From Cryptomeria japonica (lineage: Eukaryota; Streptophyta; Pinopsida; Cupressales; Cupressaceae), in the NCBI RefSeq assembly GCF_030272615.1, contig NC_081412.1, positions 481,440,872 through 481,504,871 of the forward strand: a stretch of 64,000 bases of DNA. Direction: 5' to 3'. The position numbers and the translations under genes are program-made. Each line of letters starts with the position of its first letter. Within the stretch, counting starts at the first letter, position 1. Shown here in pieces: positions 1-12,400 of this stretch. The notes beneath the pieces were generated by a model, which was given only the letters and a program-made list of their open reading frames with translations, was not told the DNA's origin and did not search any database.

Positions 1-352
1 GCGGCGGCCTCCTCCTTCTGTGCAACCCGTGGCGGCCTCCTATGTTTTCGTGGCTCCCGTGCCCTCCTCCTGCGCTTTCGTGGGATGTTTCTTCTTTTTT
101 TTTTAACTTTCGGGTTTAAAACGATGTGAAAAAACCTTCGACATTTTTGCACGTGCAGATTTGGCAAAAAAACCCTACGGAATCGCCACGTTTACATCGG
201 ATGCGTCGGGGTTCGTGTCTAAAAACGCGGATACGTTTCAGGTTAAAAAAAACAGTACCCTGTTCGAATCCACAGGGATTCCATGGCGAATCCGAATCCG
301 GTACGTATCGTATCCGGATTTGGGAGCAAACTAGGAAGTACCGGTAACTTAG
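1..352. repeat. Repeat related to the end region of the hAT element at 14.2-14.5 kb
   Basis: Bases about 140-330 resemble 14280-14480: both contain ACGTTT-type and TTCGTGG-type words, GGATACGTTTCA, CCCTGTTCGA, TCCACAGGGATTCCA and a CGGATTTGGG block, in the same order. The segment ends CCGGTAAC, comparable to the CCTGGTAAC terminus of the hAT element at 14829. The left part (1-100) is GC-rich with repeated GGCGGCCTCCT words. It is cut by the window edge. Short ORFs here look non-coding. Confidence 0.5.
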
Positions 353-358
353 CTTTAT

Positions 359-547
359 TCACATGGCTTGAATGATTGCAATATGATATTTGAGGTTATT
401 GATGCCTCCATTGAGCTTCTTTGTGCATAAGCATACCATGCAAATCACACTCCCTACTATTGGCCCCATTATAGCATCTTTTGGTTTGGGGTCTTTGCTT
501 CTAGCGGGACAGCTTCCGATAACTGATGCTTGGCTAGATGCCATCAT
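359..547 (-). pseudogene. hAT transposase BED zinc-finger fragment
   Basis: A 62-residue minus-strand reading contains PKPKDAIMGP, then a CMVC pair and KLNGGINNLKYHIA, the layout of the BED zinc finger (CxxC ... HxxxH-like) at the N terminus of plant hAT transposases. Nothing of the catalytic part follows within the next kilobase, so this is a remnant. It sits beside the hAT-like repeat at 1-352. Confidence 0.5.
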
Positions 548-599
548 AGCTAGTCTAGAACATGTTCAAATACCTAAAAGAAAACAACGTTGAAAAATA

Positions 600-3314
600 T
601 AGTAATTTGAATATTAAAAATAAAATAAAACTCATGTAGATCTTGCATTACAAATGTAATATGGTAATTGAATAGCAATATGCCAAGCCATTAAATAATT
701 TATCAAAAAAATTATTTTTTCAACTTAAAAGTCTAAGACTCTTTGTTTAAGAAAAAGGAAAAAAAAACAATGATTTCGATTTAAAAAATCTAGCATAAAT
801 TAACAATAAAATTTCAAAAATTTATTTCATTGCAAATAAAATTGTAAATAATGTTTACAAATCTATTATTAACATGCTAGAAGTAAATTACAGGCATGGA
901 AAAAAATTCTAACCTAGAAACTGATATTCCTCAAATCTACCCTTCAAATCCACTAAAATCCTTCTCAAATTTCTCTCAAAGAAGCACAATTGCTGTGTGA
1001 AGTTTAGTTATTGTGCGTAGGGTTAAATAGGGAAAAATTCAGTCATTTTGCAGTGTTTGAACTATGTCTTGTGAGTTTTTTGGTCAGACTCACTGAAACT
1101 TGGTGAGTAATTGCCGACTTTCCTTGTCGCTACTTGCTGAAAACTTGGTCACCTCAGATTGGTGAGTACACTTTTAGAGTAATTGTTTAGAAAAACTTTA
1201 AGTACTTGCCAACTCATGAAGTTTGCAAACTATGCGATTCCTTGTGAGATTAGATTTCTTATTAGTTACTGTCGACTATATTAAGATGTGAAAATGGTAT
1301 TTTCAAGCAGTTCCATTAGGAATTTCTAACTGTATGAGTTTTGGATCTTGACTTCCAAATGGCAGAACTATTTTTTTTGAGCATACCATTTGATTGATAA
1401 GGATTGTGTCTATGTCACTATTAGACTGCTCTTAGTGAAAACTAGAAAGAAACAAAATCATATCTTGTGTGAAAAATATAGTAAGTTACAATATAGTTAA
1501 TAAGTACTCCAAGATGAGCTTCAAAAACCAGAACTTAAATACTAAAACTAAAACTAGGAAGTAATATAATAAGAAGGATAAAATATAAGCAATAGGAGGT
1601 AGGGGTTGGTTGAATCAAATTGTATGAATGCTAGACAAGTATTATATAAAAAATTCTTATAATAAGGCTCAATCATTAAAATAAAATCCTTTAAAAAAAC
1701 CTAATCTTAAAAATAATGAAGTCAAGAGAAAGGAGATGAACGAGAATAATTTTTATATTGCATTGTTTACCAGCAGGAGGAATGAAATAGGATTATCCAT
1801 ATGATTGAATGGAAGATATTAGATTAAATTCACAGAATCTTCTCGTTGGAAAATATTTTAATTCTGTGGAAGCTTATTGTAATGTTAAGCTATGGTTTTG
1901 TAATGTGGAAATGAATAATAACAATGATTTCATATGACCAGATAACGAATTGATCACTGAAAAGCCTTTGTCTGGTATATATTTACACATTTCTCAGTCA
2001 TCCAAATTAGGCTTATCTAGTTGTTGTGGATCCTGATTCCCCTTCAAAAGATTCAACTGAATGATGCTTACTAACTAGATACTTGACAACTTGAATCAAT
2101 GTGAAATTTACTATGAACAAGCTTTTGCCAGACTTTCAGTTTTTCTGTAAGCTTGCAATGAGAATTTGAACTCAAACTTGTGGTTCTATGTGCATAATTA
2201 ATTGCTGTATTGTGTAAATGGCTGTGTTATAAGGTGATTTCCCTTATATAAAATGACAATATCTAGAAAACACGTAAAAATTAGATAGAAAATGATCTCC
2301 AATTTACATATTTATGTGCTTATCCATACAATTAATCAACTAATGCCACTATTGGTCAACTAATGTGACTCTATTTTGACAAATACATATTTATTATTAT
2401 AAAACACAATATATCTCCAATACAGCCTTATTTATTGAAAACACATTAATATCTTACACCTCCTTCAGAAAGAAAATTCCTATTGTTTATTTACAGGACC
2501 TTATATCTTTATGAGTCACTCATTAACTCCAATGAGTAACATATACAAGGATAGGTGGGGTTAAGTTCCTCAGCACATTTTGTCTTTGGACATTGGCCAA
2601 GTGGCTGAAGTAAGTGTTGGCGTTATTTATATAAAAAGATAAGTGGCTTGAGTTCTTTTCCTCTTGACTCTGTGTGAGTAGCTACAGCAGATTTATGACT
2701 ACCATGTAACTTCACTAAGTCTCTAAAGAGAGCTTCATATCATTGTATGCTACATCTTCATGTCATCATGTAATTTCCCCACATTATGTTACTAAGTATA
2801 AAAGGAAATTGGTTTTAAATCTGTTTAAATTTCTCCACATAAAAGAAATAATAGGAGCAGGCACCTTATTCTGTTTGATTCTTTGAACACAAGTTTTCCA
2901 TTGTTACAAAGCTGTTTATGGAATTCTCTCTTTCCTATGAATAGTATTGCGCCTAATTAAAAAAGTCTGCCAGGATTACATCTCAATACTTATATAAAAC
3001 AGCTCTGGATTCTGACATCTGTTGAGAAGTTTTTGTGAAAAAGAGGATGAACAACTGTTTTAATTCCATACAGAAAATTGTAACTTCAAGAACTAAGTGT
3101 ACAGAATATGCAAATACATATAATAGTAACACAGAAATCTATGCACAAGAGCATGAGTGAAAGGAATATGAAATTGTTGTGTTAATGTTTGTACACATTG
3201 AATTTTTGATTGTGGTTCTTGTTTCCTTTTTATTATTATTGCTGTGTTGGGGATTGCTTTTGTTACATTGGCATGAGTTAATTTTGACTGCTCACAATTC
3301 ATGATGCTTGGCAG
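600..3314. other. VPS54 intron sequence, no feature recognised
   Basis: AT-rich sequence with no coding, LTR ends or tandem array that I could recognise. It ends in the acceptor of exon a. Short readings in both strands lack conserved motifs. Confidence 0.5.
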
Positions 3315-3441
3315 CATTCTTGCTGCAGACTTTGTGCGTGCAGCTATTCATGACGTGAAAGTTTTGGAGTCTACTATTTTAACCAAATTCCAAACAAGAG
3401 AGAAGGATCCCCTAATAGCTGGAAAAGAAGTGTCTTTTGAG
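3315..3441 (+). CDS. VPS54: VPS54 exon a
   Basis: The acceptor is ...TTGGCAG at 3308-3314 and the donor is GAG|GTAACT after 3441. The first base completes a codon begun in an upstream exon outside the window. The peptide contains ILAADFVRAAIHD, equivalent to the part of plant VPS54 just after the N-terminal coiled-coil region. It ends at a codon boundary (phase 0). An ORF could start at the ATG at 3301, but that ATG is intronic, so it is not a gene start. Confidence 0.88.
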
Positions 3442-6400
3442 GTAACTATAGATAGATATGTTTTGTTTGTAGGGGAGGATATTCTACAATAATAGGTAAA
3501 TGGTTCACTTCTTAAAAGCAGTATATGTTATGTTTCCTTAAAAAATTCCAGAGAATCATATAAATACAATTATACAACGGACCCTAATTCTGCAGAAGCA
3601 ATGGAGAGCTTCCAGGAAACAGCCTAGTATGCCAAGAAATAAGCCTCAGAAACCCATTTGGAACTTGACATTCTTGATTAGCTTGTAATATTCAAAGTTC
3701 ACTATTGTGAGATTTTGTATCAACAATCACTTTTATTAGAAGTGTCACCATGTGAACTAGGAAACCTATGGTTTGGGGAAGGTTTTGAAAATATCATGGA
3801 ACTACAAGAAACATGAAATGCATCTCACTCAGAATCTGCTTTCCATTTCACTCTAACATTATACAGCCAAATAACAACTGGCCAACACAGCTTTTGATTA
3901 ACCTCAGAAATTACTTTCTTAATATTAGTGAAACATAATAGTAACATAAAAGCAGAATCAACTAGTGAATGAGGTGCTAAATTACAATTCCTTTAATTCA
4001 GATGATATCTATACAAATTATCAGTGTGCATTGAAATTCCTGATCAAAGAGTATGTAAGTTCCCTTTAAGATATGGGTATCGATAATGTAATATCCCCTG
4101 CTGTTATGTGACTGCATTGTGTAGGGAATATTGACAAACAGTTGTCTAATAGCCTTCAATCTGCTGTTCTAATTTTCAGACTGAATAACTTGCGTGTTAT
4201 GCAGTTTGGACAGCTAGCATACTTTCTGCGTGTTATGCAGTTTTCTTTGGGTTTTGGTTGCTTGATCAGATGAATGCAATGCGATGAATGTAAAATAGAT
4301 TTACCAACTAAGAATGCATACTAATATATTCAGCTAGTTGACATTTTGTCAAACATATAGCATGCATCCTAAGTTAGCCAATATGCTACTGCAGCAACTA
4401 GACGTTGATGCAAACACTTCAGGCATTTATTCAATTCCGAAATGAAGGTACAACAATGACACTTTGTCATGACATGTAAAACTCCATGCAAATAGTCAGT
4501 TATAGCCAATAGGCATTTAGACAAACACTTGGCATGCATACTAGTGATTCAATATAAGCTGAAATGAATAACTACAACAAAGACATTTCATCAAACAGTT
4601 ATTGTGCAACCTTGTAACTCCTTATTTTCAAATGCCAAAGCCAAGTACAATGCACCAAACTAAATGATGTTAAAATATAATGAGAAACTTGGAACGTAAT
4701 GGCAGTTTGCTGTTGAAAATACTTGCTGGTAAAGATTTCTTCAATCTGCAATGTTTGTCCCTTTTATATGCAGCTGATAAAATGAATTTGAACCTGCAAT
4801 AAACTCCATAGTGATTCTTGAGTGAAACAACCTCACAATGGTGCTTGGGTTTCCGTCCAACACCAAGTAATCCAGGGGTTTTCGTCCTTAGAAGTTTAGA
4901 ACAATCCAGTCACTGATTTCCAGCAACAATGGAGAAATAGATTCAATGAAATAATCTCATAACATGCTCTTGAAGGAAGACAAGGTTTGTTTATAAAGGC
5001 TCCTCATCTCCAAATCAATCTCCACGCTCAATGTGGGATAAATCCTCCTTTACTTTTAATTCTTCCTTATGAAGTCAGCCATCTAGAATCTTCTAATAAA
5101 TCATTAATAATATAATTTTATATTTGCACTTTATGTCATTTAATTTCCTCCTTGGCTAGGCGCTCAATAATTTATTAAAACATGGCCCCATTTTAGTGAT
5201 GAGTATGACCCTTTCTTTATGAAATAATAATAACTTATAATATAACATGAAATGGCCTCATAATAAAATTAATTAATAAAGTTATCACTTTATTAATAAT
5301 CAAATAAGCATAACTCCATGATTAATCAATATTTCTTCATTCTGTCTTTACCGGGGAGTTGACCATTTTGTCCTCTGTCCAACCCACTATCTTACTACAA
5401 ATAGAAAGGGTCCCTCTCGATCGCCTCCTGACTTGCTATAAATAGTAAGTATATGAAATTGAGTCCTAACGAATTCCAATCTGAGCCAAACGAAGACCAA
5501 CCTGGAATATACTGAATTTTTGAGAAGACAAGAACCTTCATGAACCAAGCCTCTGCCTTAGAAGACCCTCTATCCCCCAATTATTATCCTACGAGGGTCA
5601 GAATGATAGGTTAATCGCTCAAAAATAGGAACAAACTAAAAAGGGGACATTACAAATAATGTAAACTCTAGCAAATGTAGCATTTTGTCATAGTGTCACA
5701 GCAAATTATAATCATGCTCAGAGGGCAAGATGACATAGATCTGCAGCATTCAAATTATATTCTGCAAGAGAACAGGCCCATTATTCAATTTACTGGATAC
5801 AAAATAATAAGAATGTTGAGGATCTGCACATATATGATGTAGCAATCTAAGGAAAAATGATTTTTTTACTAGGAGCTTGACTACATCATTGTTTCTTGAA
5901 CTGTTTTTCTATTTAATTTATGCTATTTGTATAATATAGTTAAGTGATGGTAGGACTTCACTAGCCAGATTTAGCTCCGGTGCTTCAGAGATTTGCTATC
6001 AAATTAAATGATCCATAATTATTAAAGCTATTGCATTAATATTTCACGAACACAAATCTTAACTTATTAACTCGATGTCTTGTTTTTGTTTGCTTAGAAT
6101 ATAGTAAAAGTGCTAGGAATGAGTTCAGGTACTGAGGCTGATTAGAGAACATAGAAACATTTGATCAACAAAAACATGAACTCAAACATAACAAGAAATT
6201 GAACACAAACACAAGATTACTTGGGAGAATCCTCTTAGCTTTTCAATTTGTTTCTTTTAGGACAACACAAAACAGGGCAGTCTCTAATGATTAATCTTTC
6301 TTTGAATTAGAAGGGTAAGCTTCCTTCTAACAAGACTAAACACTAGGATTGTAAACAATTAGTTTTCAGTGCAATACAAACGAACTTAGATTAAACACTC

Positions 6401-9400
6401 GTACTTGTTGACAAAACTGGGTAAATTACAACATGTGAAAGCTCAACAAATAGTGAACAAATCTGATCTACCAATCTAAAACAGTGCGAGACACACAATG
6501 GATTTCAAAGAATCGATGTTGTTCAATTAATCAAGGAGACAAAGCTCCTTTAAATAGAGTTACAAAGACGATGTTTCTAAAAGAAACAATCGTTAACTAG
6601 AGGCGAAATTAGAAACAACTCAGACCATTAATAACACAAAGAGAAAGATATTATTCTAATACCCTCCCTTAATGGTCATCGTTATAATTACCAAGAGAAA
6701 TAACATAGAAGGTTGCCCCCTTCTTCTCAGAACACGCTGCAACAGAAGACGAGCTTGCCACTAACTCTGCAACTTGAGATGAGTCTGCCACCAACCCTCT
6801 CAGAAACTGCAAAACTTCTGGAGATACCCAAAACAACACCAACCGTCCAACCAGATGTTGGAGAACTGTTCCTCTCTGTAACTAGAGACACACCAAGAAC
6901 GGCTGTCACGATTTTGAGGAAACAATCGGCAAACCCTCCAAACTATTGCAGATGAGCAAGATGCTCGAAAATAGACTGCAAATAAGAGACTAGTGCAGAT
7001 GTTCGCACAACAACTCCAGGTGCGATGAAAAACAAATTGCAGCAAAGTACAATTTTTGAGGAAAAAATCATAAACCCTCAAGATTTTCTTTTTAAAGGGA
7101 CAAAAAATATTTAAAAATCCACAGATAATTTTTTAGGACAATTATTAAAACCCACAGATTTTTTTAAGGGAAAAAATATTAAAACCCATCAGAATTTTTT
7201 TTCAGGTTAAAAAATATTAAAAACCGAAACAAACATCGATGCCCATAAGCCATCTCCACGTTTTTCGAGGCACGAAAAACGAGGTACTAAGAAGATGCTA
7301 AGTGCACAAAACCTGACTGCCTTCCAACATCAAGTTGGTCAATGACATCGTCTTGCATGTTTCCCAATGCACGGAAAACGAAAAAACTGAGAAGAGGCGT
7401 TGGCACAGAATTCAAAATTTTTGAATCCCACTGCAGAAACGCAGAAACAGAGGCAGATGCAGGTACAGACTTCAAAAATTGAAGTACGGCTGACACGAAT
7501 TTCAAGAAATTTTTTTGGCTGACCTAGAAAAATCGGAAGACAACACAAAAATCTTTGCGAAAAACCCAAAAGGAATCTGCTGTCAGAATCTGGATCCGCT
7601 GGCTCGAAAATCGAGGCCCCCTGAAAATTATGATGACGACCCAGTTGAGATCTCGAAAAACCTACCACGAATCTGTGCTCAAAAAAAAAATTCGACTGAA
7701 TCTAGAGGGTCAAAACCCTAGCCGAAAATGCAGATTTCCGTCCAAAAATGGCAGAAAAAAATCTGCAGGCGGGAAAAACACGTCGCGTGGTTGTGCGAAA
7801 TGCAGGAGAGACGGGTCGCGGGAGAAGGCAGAAAATAGCGAGAAAACCCTAGTAGTTGCAGCCAAAACAAACTGCCAAAGTAGCAATTTCGAATAAACAA
7901 ATAAATTTTTCAAAAACAACTGTTAAAAATTCGTCATAACCAAGGCTCTGATACCATAAAACAGTGCGAGACACGCAATGGATTTCAAAGAATCGATGTT
8001 GTTCAATTAATCAAGGAGACAAAGCTCCTTTAAATAGAGTTACAAAGACGATATTTCTAAAAGAAACAATCGTTAATTAGAGGCGAAATTAGAAACAACT
8101 CAAATGACCATTAATAACACAAAGAGAAAGATATTATTCTAATACAATCAAAGTAACTCATGATTGACTATATAATAATCATGGAGGGACATATAAAAAG
8201 CAATGGCGTCAATAAAATCAGCAAGCACACAAAATAAAACTCATAACATTGGCTATACATGGAGAAACATTTTAGAAAAAATCTTTGCCTTTAAGAGAGT
8301 ACAGATCTATATTAATTTTGTGGAGGTGTTACATCAATACATCCAGTTTTCTTCCTTCAATCTGACAACATTCCGGCAGCATAACAGTGCTTAGTTTTTC
8401 TTCCTTCAATCTTTCAATCTTGTTGTTTCTCAAGAGAAAATGACAATTACAAGTAGATCAACAGCCACAACATACACAAAAACGGAACAGAGAAAAATGC
8501 CTTAAATTACCGACACACCACAAAAGCTCACAATAGGCTCAAGGATTCAAGAGAAAGGGCAGGCCATTGATCACCTTGAATTACAGTTCTATCGGCTTTG
8601 CTAGTGTATCGCTTCCTCCTTCTTATGCCCACGCCACAGGAATTAAAAAATGGTCATGATTCGGAATGGTGTATTCTAGAAACTACATCCAAGTTTGCTG
8701 CCTTCTACAAATCTATGCCATGGCTTCAAAACTGTACTTCACAATTCCTTTCAGTTCTCAAAATATCGTGGACAGATAAGGTTTGGATGGCTCTAAAGGA
8801 AACTAACACAACTTGCCTTCCACTGCTCGTTGCTTTCGACACGTCACATGCTTCTACACACATATCATTTGCTTTCTTTTCATTTCCATTCCGAGGGCAG
8901 CTCAGGAAACTACTTCTTTGTTCTTATTCACTGGTTTTCTGTTCACATTTTCCCTCAACGCTGCTAAGCTTTTCCTCCATACACCAAAAATTAAAAAAAT
9001 GGATGCTAATAATGAATATATTTTCTGTTAATATGCCCAGGCATATTATTACTGTTCTGATACCATATGTGAAATTAGATAAAAAGCAAAACATAAATTT
9101 CAGATTTGAATTCAACAGGATGATTTGTGCATTACATTTCACAAGCTTATAAAGCCAAAATTCTCCTGTATAAAACTAACTAAACTGATTTGCAGGAAAG
9201 TAACTAACATTATTTATCTACCAAACCAATCTAATTTATTTAGTAACCTGAACTAACTCAAAACTAACCTACAAATGTAATATTCGCCAACCTCTACAAA
9301 TGACCTTTGACAATCTATTATAAGCAAGGTTACCAAGAGACGGGGGCACTTAGGAGACTCTGGAGACTGGTACTGGTACTGGTACGACTAATTTTCAAAA

Positions 9401-12400
9401 ATAGGAGACAGGGGGTACTTGGAGACGCCAATTTTTTTAATAAATAATAGAAAATTATTTTCAAAACATATCATGACAGAGAACTTTGAAAACAAGAACA
9501 TTGGTAAAGTTTAACACGAATTTTAAAAATTAACAAAAATTGAAATTAAAATTGCTTATATTGCTGATACCATAGCCAAATCTAAATTGTTTAGCGAAAG
9601 GTAATATAGATATTGAGCACACTCAATATTGTTGACTAAATAGTAAAGGCAATTTCTCTTTAGGCCTAAGTTGCTGGTATGGGGGTACGTCGATGCGACA
9701 TTTTTTTGGGGGGGTTTGGGTACATTTGGGTACGTCCATACAAAAAAAATATAAAAATCATAAATATATACATATGTGCAGCCTAAAAAGTAGAAACAAA
9801 AACTAAATTTAGAATCCCGAACATCATCCATATGCTAAACAAAACTTGGAAATATCATATATGATATAAATATAACAAATTTACTATAAGTCTAAATTGA
9901 TATCCATTTGTCAAAATTTGCATGCTATGATAAATATATCAAATTCATTGTTCATTGGTTCAACAATAAAATAACACAATTAATAATCAGCATCATATGG
10001 GTCACTAGGAAGATCAAGATCAACATCATCATTGACATTAGATGATGTAGCTAGATTAGTGGAACAACATGCAGGCTCACTGCCACTTGCAGTAGCAGCA
10101 AATCGGCTATTGGACTCCACATAAAGTAAAGATTGTGTGGCAGCTGAAAAATCCAAATCAGTTCGCTCTGGATCTACATCCCAAAACTTTGTGCTCCCAT
10201 CCTTGTACTCAATTTGTTTATGAGTAAGAAGGCGCAAGTTTGAATGCACATAAACTAGCTCCTCTGCCTTACATGCTGCCAATCGGTTGCGTTTCATTGA
10301 GTGGATAAAGTGTCATGTTCCCTCTGTGATCATTATATATATAAAGCCTAATTGAAATAATTATTTGAAATTCATTAATTATTATTATTTAATTAATATT
10401 TATTATTAAATATGAATAAATGAGTTTTAATTTGAAGTTGAAACTTATAAGCATCCACCATTTATTCACATAGTAACGGCTAACCTAAACTGACTTTCAA
10501 ATTGTCAAGCGTAATATACATCGGGGACATGATCCATCCATAGCTATGTTGCAGGGAATGATTGAACTCGGTATTGCTAAGAAATGTCACCCTTGACCAG
10601 CTATAATAATATTTTTAATATAATTGATAGACAGCGACCAATTCTCATGTGGTCAGCAAGTAAGGAATGATATTATTATCATGAACAGCGACATTGATAT
10701 GAAAGACATTAATAGTGATTCGAACATTACTAGGAGTGATTAAGATTAGCATTGAATATCGTTAATTAGTCATAAAGACTATTGATTTAAGGAAAGAGTT
10801 ATTGTTTATGCAGAATTAAGGGAATATTGATAAGATCAACAGCGACAATCTCTTCCAATGGCCGCCATGCACTTACAATGTCGATTACCCTCAGATGTTT
10901 ACAACTCCATATCCTTTAACTATATTATCTAATCGATAATTAGAAAGGACATAATAGTATCGATCGATATTATGGTTAGCGATCTGTTTAAGAAGACAAC
11001 CATTAGTAAGAAGGATAATCGATAACATAATGAAAGGATATGACTGTTCCAAATTAAGAGATGCACCCGATCAGCATTACACGATATTTAATGGAGGTTT
11101 CAAACTCATTTGCTGGGGGGAAGGAAAAGGTTATTAAGTTACGGGCAGTTTCGTCCTTGTTATTGGTGGTATGCACGATGATGTGCTTAACATGTATGCT
11201 TATATATAGGAAGTCCGATAATGTTCTTGTGCAGAATTTAATAATAATAATAATAATAATAAAATAGTAATAATAATGATGATGTTTTATAAGAACTGCA
11301 TATGTTGTAAAATATATAATGATAATATCCGAGAATAAATAACGTATATAGATAAAATATATGTATATTAATAATAAGTATTAGAATATAAATCAGATAG
11401 AATCTTTAAGTTAATATCAGAAAGAAGCCTATGTTTCTTTGTTATCATTGATTGGATTCATGTTAAAGATAGATTTGTCTGCTAATCAATTTGGTTTAAG
11501 TCATAAGTACGTTGAGATAGATTAATTATGGTTAAAAAAGCCTAAACTTAGTAGGGGACATTACATAAAGGAGTATGTGCTCCAATTTCACTCATATGAA
11601 GAGGAACTAGCAACCTATTGAATAATTGACACAAAGTTAGAGGGCAACGATTATAAAATTAACTTTAAATTTTAAATTAATAATTTTATTATTTCAAAAT
11701 AGTAAAAAAATATAAATTTAGAGAGCAATAAAAATTAAGAAACTAACTTGCGATAAAAGTTTGATTGCAAGAGTTTGAAGGTGTGGTGATGTATGGCCAT
11801 TGAGGTACCACCAAGCATGAGCATCCTTCTTATACTTGTCACGGAGAGCGGAAACACTATGACCATTGGAGGCTACAAAATCAGCAAACTCACTTGTCAT
11901 TAAATCCTCCATTTCAGAATCGGGGAAGAGTTTAGTAAGTGCTGTCCTACACCTTTCACTGACTTCTGAATCTCTATATGGTGGTACCCTTGATGGCTTA
12001 GCAAGCATTTCATCACTATAAAATTTGGGAGTCAATGCAAATGCAAGAAGATGTAGTGGGGTAGTCATTTTGTTCCATCGCTCAACACAAATTGACTGAA
12101 CCTCTTTGAAGAAAGTTTCTTCGGGATCTTGCTCTTTTGCATTGATGATGACTTTCTTTTGCTCAATCATTGAGTCAATGCCATCGTATACCTCTCCCAA
12201 GCATGGGTGATCCATGTTAGTATAACGGATCATACTCGTGATGGGCTCAGTAAAACTCAGAAGATATTCCACTCGTTCCCACCAAGTGTCATGTAGGATT
12301 ATGTGCTTAACATTTGTTGCCCTTTTAATATTGGATTGCCTCCATAGAGACCAACTTTGACTAATTACCATGCTAGCAAGTGGCTCCCGCACCTTCACAA

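Larger units (their letters stand above)
6477..8144 (-). mobile_element. Non-coding (TRIM/LARD-like) LTR retrotransposon with 185/188-bp LTRs
   Basis: LTRs at 6477-6661 and 7957-8144 differ at only a handful of positions by eye, including a small indel. Perfect 5-bp target duplications CAATC flank it at 6472-6476 and 8145-8149. A primer-binding site complementary to initiator tRNA-Met (TGGTATCAGAGC on the minus strand, 7945-7956) abuts the right LTR, and a purine tract (AAGGGAGGG on the minus strand) abuts the left LTR at 6662, so the element reads on the minus strand. The 1.28-kb interior has no gag or pol; it is rich in AAACCCT and runs of A. It must rely on enzymes from other elements. The near-identity of its LTRs suggests a fairly recent insertion. 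Confidence 0.88.

Noticed and set aside
1-3300. An upstream VPS54 exon
   Set aside because: I looked for the conserved block that precedes exon a in plant VPS54 and did not find it between base 1 and 3300; the preceding exon is probably left of the window.
9057-9068. Primer-binding site of another Copia element (TTCTGATACCAT)
   Set aside because: No LTR pair, target duplication or purine tract was found around it; it may be chance or a remnant too decayed to define.
8598-9152. A 184-residue open frame
   Set aside because: No domain, no conserved motif, low-complexity aromatic-rich composition typical of chance frames in AT-rich DNA, and no splice or start context.
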